A stretch of DNA of 48,409 nt from Hydrogenophilales bacterium (GTDB taxonomy: Bacteria; Pseudomonadota; Gammaproteobacteria; Burkholderiales; Thiobacillaceae): NCBI GenBank assembly GCA_024636775.1, contig JAGXGP010000008.1, positions 1-48,409 on the forward strand, in the 5' to 3' direction. Every line of letters begins with the position of its first letter. Within the stretch, counting starts at the first letter, position 1. Below the pieces are notes generated by a model. The model had not been told where the DNA came from. It ran no database searches and was given only the letters and a program-made list of their open reading frames with translations. This document shows, piece after piece, positions 41,936 through 48,409 of this stretch. A program made the position numbers and the translations under genes.

Positions 41936-43942
41936 TCAGGCTGTTCTGGCCAACCGTTCTCTACTCTGCGTGGTGGTGATGGCATCGACAATGTGCCCGT
42001 TGATGCGGGCCAGGTTATCGAGCTGATCCACCACGGTCTCGATTGAGGCTTCGAGCTCTGCGATACGGGCATCCAGCGTTTCTGTTGCAGCATGAATGCG
42101 GCTCACACTATCCAGTCTGCGTTTGAGCTGGGTTTTATGCTCGCGTATCTGGGTTTCCATCGGCGCGATTAGCGCCTTCAGCCACGATTCGGTCTCGCTG
42201 TTTGCAAGTTCGAATACCTGAACCACCTTGCTCGCCAGGGTTTCAAAAAATCGGGCAGTTAATTGATGCTGGCCTACGGTCAGCATCCTGAAAACGGTAT
42301 TGAAACGTTCTTCGAAAATACGCTCAAGCCGTGCCATTTCCTTGCGGTATTTACGCAGACTGTGATCGGGTGGGTTGACCGCAGCCAGTCCGTGCTCATC
42401 ACTGAACTTTTGATACATTGCCGTCATCATGGAGCGCATTTCGCTGATGATCGACGAAGATGCAACCAGATCGCTATCAATTTGACGGAAGAAGTGTCCC
42501 ATGGCTTCACGCAATCCGTAGCTGAAATGGCTTTTTTCCATGGCCTGCCGTGTACGCCGTACTTCACTCCGCAGGTTTTGCATGCCCAGCCGTTTGCGCA
42601 TCGATTCAACCTGCGAGGCAAATACGTTGCGTAGCGCATTGAATTGTTGCAGGCCACGATCGAAATGCTGCTTGTCCTCGTTGGCCTTGACCATCATCGC
42701 CTGTATGACATCGCGATTCTTGCCCCGCAGCCCCTGTAACTCGTCGACCTGATCCTGAATGTTGGCGAGTCGGGTTTCCAGCAGTTCGGTGGTTTTGATC
42801 ACCACGTCTTCCACTGCAGCCTGGGTTGATTCACTGACCAGCGCCTGTTTGCACGGAATGAGTTCCTGCGTCAGCGCGGCCTCCAGTTCGGGCAGGCGGC
42901 TTCTTGCCAGCAGTTCGGGATCGTTGCGTACCTTGGCGACCAGTGCTTTTTGCGCTGATACGGGGAAGATCTGAGCCATAGGCAACTCAAGCTGGGCCGC
43001 ACTGCTGGCGACCTGCTTGGCAATTTCGGCGTCGATTTCGGCCGGCGTTTTGAGTTCGTCCCACAGGCCGTCTATTTTGTTCAGTACCACCAGGCGCGCC
43101 CGACTGGCGCCCTGCATCGGGGCGATGTATTGACGCCATATTTCAATGTCAGACTTGGTGACCCCGGTATCCGCGGCCAGCAGGAACAGCACCGCATGGG
43201 CGCTGGGCAGCATGTTCAGGGTCAGCTCGGGTTCGGTACCGATGGCATTCAGGCCCGGCGTATCAAGAATCACCAGTCCCTGCTTCAACAAGGGATGCGG
43301 GAAATTGATCAGTGCGTGGCGCCAGCGTGGAATCGCGATGCCGCCATCACGGGTCAGCGTGCGGGCGGTTTCTTCGTCATTCGGGTTGATCAGTCCGTAG
43401 GATTCTGCGGTGGCTGCGTCCACATGCATGGTGTCGGCCAGATGGATCAATACCGCACTCATTTCATCAGCGGAATCAAGATTGAGTGGGAACTCGATCC
43501 AGGCGTCAGCGTTATGCTTGAAATCGGCAATGCTGCCTTCGTGCGTTCGGGTGTCGATGGGCAGCAGACGCAACGAGGGCCGGTGAGTGGGATTGTAATA
43601 GAGCTCGGTGGGGCACATGGTGGTGCGCCCAGCAGCCGAGGGCAGGACGCGCTGCCGGTAATCCGAAAAGAAGATTGAATTGATTAACTCTGATTTTCCG
43701 CGCGAAAATTCCGCCACAAAGGCCACATTCAGGGTGTCTTCCTGCAGGCGCTCCAGCAGTTGGTTCAGCCGAAGTTCCGCGTCGGGATCAATCAACTCCT
43801 CGGCGGCGAGCCAATTACGCAGGGCTTCGATGCGTACGAATACAGCATCGCGCCAGCTACTGTAATGCTCGAACTCGTCTACCAGAGTGGTGGGTTTCAT
43901 CAGGGTCAATTCACTGGATAAGGCACGGTCATATAACGACAC
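41936..43942 (-). CDS. Dynamin-like GTPase
   Basis: The 668-residue protein has the dynamin-type G domain: a P-loop at about 78-84 (EFSRGKS), switch threonine region RTTMCPTEL, DTPGLNAIG and NKIDGLWDEL. Long coiled-coil segments follow in the C-terminal 300 residues (about 390-440 and 610-650). Bacterial dynamin-like proteins act on membranes. It starts at a GTG at 43942, 36 bases after mutM; an ATG at 43900 is an alternative because no ribosome site decides the matter. It probably shares a transcript with mutM. Confidence 0.88.
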   Translation of the reverse strand: MSLYDRALSSELTLMKPTTLVDEFEHYSSWRDAVFVRIEALRNWLAAEELIDPDAELRLNQLLERLQEDTLNVAFVAEFSRGKSELINSIFFSDYRQRVLPSAAGRTTMCPTELYYNPTHRPSLRLLPIDTRTHEGSIADFKHNADAWIEFPLNLDSADEMSAVLIHLADTMHVDAATAESYGLINPNDEETARTLTRDGGIAIPRWRHALINFPHPLLKQGLVILDTPGLNAIGTEPELTLNMLPSAHAVLFLLAADTGVTKSDIEIWRQYIAPMQGASRARLVVLNKIDGLWDELKTPAEIDAEIAKQVASSAAQLELPMAQIFPVSAQKALVAKVRNDPELLARSRLPELEAALTQELIPCKQALVSESTQAAVEDVVIKTTELLETRLANIQDQVDELQGLRGKNRDVIQAMMVKANEDKQHFDRGLQQFNALRNVFASQVESMRKRLGMQNLRSEVRRTRQAMEKSHFSYGLREAMGHFFRQIDSDLVASSSIISEMRSMMTAMYQKFSDEHGLAAVNPPDHSLRKYRKEMARLERIFEERFNTVFRMLTVGQHQLTARFFETLASKVVQVFELANSETESWLKALIAPMETQIREHKTQLKRRLDSVSRIHAATETLDARIAELEASIETVVDQLDNLARINGHIVDAITTTQSRERLARTA

Positions 43943-43978
43943 CAGAACCGTAAACTTGATACCAAAGGAACAATATTT

Positions 43979-44791
43979 TTAACGCTGGCATCCTGGGCAG
44001 TAAAAACTGGCGCGCTGACCCTGCACAATCCTGCGTATTGGCGCGGCACATGTCTTGCAGGGCATGCCTTCGCGGTCATATACCCGGGTTTGAAGCTGAA
44101 AATAGCCCAATTCGCCGCTGCTGTGGACGTAATCCCGGAGTGAGCTGCCGCCCGCCGCGATGGCAGCGGCCAGCACCTGTTTGATCGCGATTGTGAGGCG
44201 GGCACTCGCCGGCCGGGTGAGACGGCGCGCAGAGACGGTGGGGCGGATGCCGGCATGGAACAGCGATTCTGATGCATAAATATTGCCGACACCGACGACC
44301 ACCTGCGCATCCATGATGACCTGTTTGATGGAAGTCTGGCGACGTTGGCACTGTGCGTGTAGGTATGCGGCGTCGAATTCCGCTGTGAGAGGCTCCGGCC
44401 CCAAGTGGGCCAGCAGGGGATGTCGCGCGACATCTTCGGTCCATAAAACAGCGCCAAATCGTCGTGGGTCGCGCAGCCGTAAGATAGTGCCGTCGTCGAA
44501 CAGCCAGTCGATATGGTCATGCAGGGCGGCCGGTTCGTCGGGCAGTGTAAAGCGCAGACTGCCCGACATGCCGAGGTGTACCAGCTGCGTGACCGACCCA
44601 AAATCAAACAGTAAATATTTACCGCGTCGATCCAGCGATTTCAGTACCCGCCCTTTCAGGCGTGCTTCCAGGTCGTCCGGCACCGGCCAGCGCAGGCGTG
44701 GATTGCGTACCACCATGCTGGTAAGGGAGCGGCCTTGCAGGCGTGGCAGCAGGCCCAGGCGGGTGGTTTCGACTTCAGGTAATTCAGGCAT
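43979..44791 (-). CDS. mutM: Formamidopyrimidine-DNA glycosylase (Fpg)
   Basis: The 270-residue repair enzyme starts at the ATG whose product begins MPELPEVETTRLGL. The proline exposed after Met removal is the catalytic nucleophile and E2 (mature numbering) is conserved, which fixes the start despite an open frame 14 codons longer. The C-terminal zinc finger is present (CKTC, then CPGC 16 residues later). The enzyme removes 8-oxoguanine and ring-opened purines and cleaves the AP site. The dynamin-like gene follows after 36 bases. Confidence 0.97.
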   Translation of the reverse strand: MPELPEVETTRLGLLPRLQGRSLTSMVVRNPRLRWPVPDDLEARLKGRVLKSLDRRGKYLLFDFGSVTQLVHLGMSGSLRFTLPDEPAALHDHIDWLFDDGTILRLRDPRRFGAVLWTEDVARHPLLAHLGPEPLTAEFDAAYLHAQCQRRQTSIKQVIMDAQVVVGVGNIYASESLFHAGIRPTVSARRLTRPASARLTIAIKQVLAAAIAAGGSSLRDYVHSSGELGYFQLQTRVYDREGMPCKTCAAPIRRIVQGQRASFYCPGCQR

Positions 44792-44945
44792 GTCAGAAAA
44801 GGGGTTGGGTGTAGTGGGGGAGCGCTTACTCAAGCATGAGTGTGATTTAGCCGTATCATTTCAAGAAAAGTGGGTTGCAGTGTCTCGTGTGCTTGAGCGT
44901 TTCCACGAGGCATCTTGCTCGGAAACGGTTACAAATGAACCTTGC

Positions 44946-44973
44946 TTGCCCGCAGCCCTCGAAAGCTTAGAAT
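44946..44973 (+). promoter_or_regulatory. Candidate sigma-70 promoter of the TPR-lolB-ispE operon
   Basis: TTGCCC and TAGAAT stand 16 bases apart, 36 bases before the ATG at 45010, in the region divergent from mutM. The -35 box is imperfect. Confidence 0.4.
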
Positions 44974-45009
44974 CAGCTCAGGCCCACTTAATTACCAAGG
45001 CAATATTAC

Positions 45010-46779
45010 ATGGCACATCTCAAGACTCTTCCGCTTTTTGCGGCACTGGTGCTCGCATCCGCGTGCAGCCAGCCTGGCGTCAAGGCATCCCAGTTGGTTG
45101 TGGCGGAGTCGTCGCCGCAACAAGCGGTCCAGCCCGCGGTGGAGGCGGCGACTCCGCCAGCAACTGAGCCTGCCGTCAAGGCCGAACCCGAATATCCCAA
45201 ACAGTCCCTCACGCCTGACATTCTCTTCAAGTTCCTGGTTGCCGAAGTGGCGGGCCAGCGGGGTGCGATTCTGATTGCCCAATCAACTTATCTTGACCTG
45301 GCACGTCAGACACGTGATCCGCGCATTGCGCGTCGCGCTGCTGAAATAGCGTTGTTTGCGCGTGACCAGGCCGGAGCGCTGGAAGCCACGCGTTTGTGGG
45401 CGGCATCTGAAGCCGACTCGGAGCGCGCGCAGCAGACGCTGGCGGCCTTGTTGCTGAATGAGGGCAAGGTGGTTGAGGCTGAGCCCATTCTGCAGACCTT
45501 GCTGAAGGACGACCCCGCCAAGGGGTTTTTGCACCTTTCTGCCTTGATGGGCAAGATGCAGGACACCCGTGCCGCATATGACTTGGTGATGCGGCTTGCC
45601 GCCGACTATCCCAACCTGCCGGAAGCGCGATATGCCGAAGCGCAGTCAGCAGCGAATGCGGGACGCTTTGATGAAGCGATTGCTGCGTTGAAAGTGGCAG
45701 AAGTTCAGCGTCCCGGATGGGAAGCAGCAGGGCTGATGCGCACGCAGCTTCTGGCAAAAACCTCGCGGTCCGATGCCCTGGCGTTTATGCGTGAGTTTTT
45801 GGCAGCGCATCCGGAGGCGCGTGAGATGCGCTTGGCCTATGCGCGTACGCTGGTCAATGCCAACCAGTTCACTGAGGCACGCAGTGAATTTACGCGGCTG
45901 ACCCAGGATTTCCCGCGCAACGCTGAAGTCGGGCTGGCCGCCGGGCTGCTGTCATTGCAAATGGGCGATGTCAACGCGGCGCGGGATCTACTGACGCAGA
46001 CGTTGGAGTACAACCCGCGCGATCCGGACACCGTGCATTACTACCTGGGCCAGGTGGCCGAGCAGATGAAGCTTCCGGAAGTCGCGGCGGCTCACTACGC
46101 TGATGTCAAGACCGGCAACTATCTGGTTTCGGCGCGGGCACGTCAGGCAGCTTTGCTGATTGCTGCAGGCAAGCCTGAAGAAGCCAGCAAATTGCTGGCG
46201 AACACGCAGGGCGAAAACGATGCACAGAACGTGCGCCTGATTCAGGCGCAGGCCGAGTTGTTGCGTGACAGCAAGGTTCCGGCAGCCGCGTTCGATGTGC
46301 TGACAGCAGGCCTCAAGCGCTATCCAGATTCGGCCAATCTGCTGTATGACCGCGCCATGGCAGCCGAAAAGCTGGACAAGCTGGACGTGCTGGAAGCCGA
46401 CCTTCGCCGGGCAATTGTGTTGCGTCCGGATGACGCTCAGGCCTACAACGCGCTGGGGTACACACTGGCGGATCGCACCAGCCGTTTGCCCGAGGCGCTC
46501 GTTCTGCTCGACAAAGCGCTGACCCTGTCGCCGGAGGATCCCTATATTCTTGATAGTGTCGGCTGGGCGCAGTACCGGGCGGGCAATCTGCCGCGTGCAC
46601 AGGAGTATCTGGAGCATGCGTATAAGCTGCGTCCCGATCCCGAAATCGCCGCCCATCTTGGCGAAGTCTTGTGGGCGAAGGGGCAGCGCGATGAGGCGGG
46701 CAAGTTATGGCAAGCCGGATTGCAACGCCATCCTCAAAATGAGGTACTGCTCGAAACCTTGCGACGGTTGAAACCCTGA
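45010..46779 (+). CDS. TPR-repeat lipoprotein
   Basis: The 589-residue protein has a lipoprotein signal peptide with lipobox LASAC (C19), a proline/alanine-rich linker and about twelve tetratricopeptide repeats (for instance DAQAYNALGYTLADRTSRLPEALVLLDKALTLSP, then DPYILDSVGWAQYRAGNLPRAQEYLEHAYKLRPD). It should be membrane-anchored in the periplasm as a protein-binding scaffold. It starts the lolB-ispE operon, its stop codon overlapping lolB. Such a TPR protein before lolB is common in betaproteobacteria; the partner is unknown. Confidence 0.93.
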   Translation: MAHLKTLPLFAALVLASACSQPGVKASQLVVAESSPQQAVQPAVEAATPPATEPAVKAEPEYPKQSLTPDILFKFLVAEVAGQRGAILIAQSTYLDLARQTRDPRIARRAAEIALFARDQAGALEATRLWAASEADSERAQQTLAALLLNEGKVVEAEPILQTLLKDDPAKGFLHLSALMGKMQDTRAAYDLVMRLAADYPNLPEARYAEAQSAANAGRFDEAIAALKVAEVQRPGWEAAGLMRTQLLAKTSRSDALAFMREFLAAHPEAREMRLAYARTLVNANQFTEARSEFTRLTQDFPRNAEVGLAAGLLSLQMGDVNAARDLLTQTLEYNPRDPDTVHYYLGQVAEQMKLPEVAAAHYADVKTGNYLVSARARQAALLIAAGKPEEASKLLANTQGENDAQNVRLIQAQAELLRDSKVPAAAFDVLTAGLKRYPDSANLLYDRAMAAEKLDKLDVLEADLRRAIVLRPDDAQAYNALGYTLADRTSRLPEALVLLDKALTLSPEDPYILDSVGWAQYRAGNLPRAQEYLEHAYKLRPDPEIAAHLGEVLWAKGQRDEAGKLWQAGLQRHPQNEVLLETLRRLKP

Positions 46780-47342
46780 TGATGCGGCTGACACCTGCGC
46801 TGGCGATCATGCTGGCGTTGAGTGGCTGTGCGTCAACGCCACAGGCCCCGTCTTCACCGGTTCGAACCGTGGTGACGGATAACTGGAACCTGAAAGGTCG
46901 AATAGGCATCCGGACCGATGAGCAAAGCCTGTCCGGGCAAATTCACTGGACGCACCACCCCGAAACAGATGAGTTGTTGATGATTTCTCCGCTGGGCCAG
47001 GGGGTGGCTCGAATCGTTCGTGACGCCACGGGCGTAACTCTTGAAGTCCCTAATCAAAGACCCCGCCATGCAGCTGATGCCGAATCGCTGACGCGCGCTG
47101 TGCTGGGTTATGGTCTGCCACTCTCAGGATTGTCTTGGTGGGTGCAGGCCCTTCCCGCCCCCGGGCGCACTTTCGAAGCCACGCGGGATGCCATGGGACG
47201 CATCGCACAGCTCAAGCAGGATGGCTGGGTCATTGACTATCTGCAATACGCCGATGACGCACCCGCGCGTCCGCGCAAGCTGTTGGTCGTGCGGTCGGGA
47301 TTGGAGATACGCCTGGTGACCGACACCTGGAAAGGCGAATGA
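46779..47342 (+). CDS. lolB: Outer-membrane lipoprotein receptor LolB
   Basis: The 187-residue protein is itself a lipoprotein (lipobox LSGC, C17) with the LolB beta-barrel pattern NWNLKGRIGIRTDEQSLSGQIHWTH and a C-terminal LVVRSGLEIRLVTDTW. LolB takes lipoproteins from the chaperone LolA and inserts them into the outer membrane. The ATG overlaps the TPR gene stop, and the stop overlaps ispE. The lolB-ispE-tRNA-Gln-prs order is conserved in the group. Confidence 0.94.
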   Translation: MMRLTPALAIMLALSGCASTPQAPSSPVRTVVTDNWNLKGRIGIRTDEQSLSGQIHWTHHPETDELLMISPLGQGVARIVRDATGVTLEVPNQRPRHAADAESLTRAVLGYGLPLSGLSWWVQALPAPGRTFEATRDAMGRIAQLKQDGWVIDYLQYADDAPARPRKLLVVRSGLEIRLVTDTWKGE

Positions 47343-48172
47343 CCCACGTATTTCCGGCCCCGGCCAAGCTGAACCTTTTTTTGCATATCGTCGGCCGCCG
47401 CGCCGATGGTTACCACCTGCTGCAAAGCGTGTTCCGGTTGATCGACCATTCCGATCAAGTCCACCTGCAATTGCGTACCGACGGCCGCGTGGTGCGCGAT
47501 ACCGATCTGCCAGGCGTGCTCGAGGACGATGATTTGACGGTCCGAGCAGCGCGCCTGCTGCAAGCCCAGGCCCCGGCAGGGGCAGGTGTGAGTATCCGGC
47601 TCGTGAAGAATTTGCCGCTGGGTGGCGGCCTGGGCGGCGGCAGTTCCGATGCGGCCACCGTATTGCTGGCGCTGAATCGCTTGTGGCAGCTCAATCTGTC
47701 GCGTGAAGACCTGCAAAAACTGGCACTGCAACTGGGTGCCGACGTGCCGATGTTTGTTTTTGGCCAGACGGCACTTGCCGAAGGCGTCGGCGAAATCCTG
47801 CAACCGATCAGCGCGCTACCGGCATGGTATGTGGTGTTGACGCCACCGGTGCAGGTGCCCACCGCAGCGATTTTTGCTACGCCGGAATTGACACGCAACA
47901 CGCCAGCCCTCAAAATAGCGCGCTTTTCCGCAGGCATGGGTCGTAACGATCTACAGTCCGTTGTGGTCAATCGCTATCCTGAAGTCGCTCGCCATCTCGA
48001 TTGGCTGAGCCAATTTGGTGAAGCGCGGATGACCGGCTCGGGTGCCTGCGTGTTTGCATCGTTTGGGGCGGAAGACGCGGCGCGTGATGTGCTGCGCCAA
48101 TTGCCCGGCACGATGAAAGGTTTTGTAGCGCAAGGTCTCGACAAGCATCCGCTTTACGACTATTGCGCTTGA
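47339..48172 (+). CDS. ispE: 4-diphosphocytidyl-2-C-methyl-D-erythritol kinase
   Basis: The 277-residue GHMP kinase has PAKLNLFLHIVGRRADGYHLLQSVF with the active-site lysine, the ATP-binding glycine loop LPLGGGLGGGSSDAAT (about 95-110), LGADVPMFVFG with the catalytic aspartate, and MTGSGACVFASF. It phosphorylates CDP-methylerythritol in the non-mevalonate isoprenoid pathway. It overlaps the lolB stop by four bases. Confidence 0.97.
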   Translation: MTHVFPAPAKLNLFLHIVGRRADGYHLLQSVFRLIDHSDQVHLQLRTDGRVVRDTDLPGVLEDDDLTVRAARLLQAQAPAGAGVSIRLVKNLPLGGGLGGGSSDAATVLLALNRLWQLNLSREDLQKLALQLGADVPMFVFGQTALAEGVGEILQPISALPAWYVVLTPPVQVPTAAIFATPELTRNTPALKIARFSAGMGRNDLQSVVVNRYPEVARHLDWLSQFGEARMTGSGACVFASFGAEDAARDVLRQLPGTMKGFVAQGLDKHPLYDYCA

Positions 48173-48186
48173 GTAGTACCCAATAT

Positions 48187-48261
48187 TGGGGAGTCGCCAA
48201 GTGGTAAGGCATCGGATTTTGATTCCGACATTCGTAGGTTCGATCCCTACCTCCCCAGCCA
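48187..48261 (+). tRNA. tRNA-Gln (UUG anticodon)
   Basis: A complete cloverleaf of 75 bases is visible. The acceptor arms TGGGGAG and CTCCCCA pair fully. The anticodon arm TCGGA / TCCGA has loop TTTTGAT with anticodon TTG at 48219-48221. A T-arm with GGTTCGATCCC-like loop is present and the CCA end is encoded. It lies between ispE and prs, its usual place. Confidence 0.97.
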
Positions 48262-48270
48262 GTTAAGTAA

Positions 48271-48295
48271 ACAGCCGCCCGAGGCGGCTGTTTTT
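48271..48295 (+). terminator. Rho-independent terminator after tRNA-Gln
   Basis: A nine-base-pair stem ACAGCCGCC / GGCGGCTGT with loop CGA is followed by T residues. It ends the operon transcript or the tRNA precursor before prs. Confidence 0.92.
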
Positions 48296-48336
48296 GTTGT
48301 TGTAGCGGCCTAAAATCCGCGCCGTCGGAGACTTGC

Positions 48337-48409
48337 GTGTCCATAGACAACTTGATGGTGTTCACTGGCAATGCCAACCCGCGTCTTGCTGGCGATGTGG
48401 CACGTCACC
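48337..48409 (+). CDS. prs: Ribose-phosphate pyrophosphokinase, 5' end (partial)
   Basis: The gene starts at a GTG with GGAG upstream and runs off the window. The first residues, SIDNLMVFTGNANPRLAGDVA, are those of PRPP synthetase, which makes phosphoribosyl pyrophosphate from ribose-5-phosphate and ATP. The position after tRNA-Gln supports the call. Confidence 0.93.
   Translation, partial: MSIDNLMVFTGNANPRLAGDVARH

Noticed and set aside
44792-44833. Longer N-terminus for MutM
   Set aside because: Fpg enzymes need proline right after the initiator methionine as the catalytic nucleophile, so the start must be at 44791.
44283-45167. A 294-codon plus-strand frame over mutM and the TPR gene start
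   Set aside because: It is antisense to the certain mutM gene and enters the TPR lipoprotein gene in the wrong frame.

Overview
The window is a chromosomal segment of a betaproteobacterium, probably of the Nitrosomonadales (Gallionella/Sulfuricella/Thiobacillus-like). The evidence is the ccoOQP-ccoG-fixH-ccoS oxidase cluster, an rpoH gene with a CIRCE operator, the ftsY-ftsE-ftsX block, the pair of M16 peptidases followed by rsmD-coaD-ferredoxin, and the lolB-ispE-tRNA-Gln-prs order. PEP-CTERM proteins with an EpsA-type regulator fit the same group. The exact genus cannot be read from the sequence.

Layout. 1-3929: the 3' part of a cbb3 cytochrome oxidase operon and its assembly genes (ccoG, fixH-like, ccoS), then a 35-residue membrane ORF. 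4004-4904: rpoH (minus) behind a perfect CIRCE element. 4905-12940: accessory DNA with a small acidic protein, a secreted protein behind a structured leader, a decayed PEP-CTERM gene, an EAL-CBS-GGDEF cyclic-di-GMP protein, an EpsA-like LuxR regulator, an intact PEP-CTERM protein and a 499-residue secreted protein. 13046-25014: a two-partner secretion pair, a TpsB transporter and a 3427-residue filamentous-haemagglutinin-like TpsA. 25219-27192: a secreted 5'-nucleotidase-family enzyme with an extra N-terminal module. 27432-33267: a tight six-gene operon encoding an ExbB/TolQ-type proton channel with a large predicted periplasmic DUF2341-LamG-like head, then ExbD, a TonB-like protein, a porin, an exported ankyrin protein and an exported coiled-coil protein.

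33268-35165 is an AT-rich, gene-poor stretch with a DUF3562 protein, a histone-H1-like protein and an open frame without a start codon. From 35166 on the window returns to housekeeping genes: ftsXEY (minus); two M16 peptidases, rsmD, coaD and a 2[4Fe-4S] ferredoxin (plus); a dynamin-like GTPase and mutM (minus); a TPR lipoprotein, lolB, ispE, tRNA-Gln(UUG) and the start of prs (plus).

The most interesting region is 11365-33267. A giant exported adhesin and its pore lie directly upstream of a dedicated ExbB-ExbD-TonB module whose channel subunit carries a probable carbohydrate- or protein-binding head. The working hypothesis is an energy-coupled cell-surface system in which proton motive force acts on the adhesin, its pore or the porin. 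That link is inferred from gene order and domain content only. No rRNA, CRISPR array, insertion sequence or intact transposase was seen.
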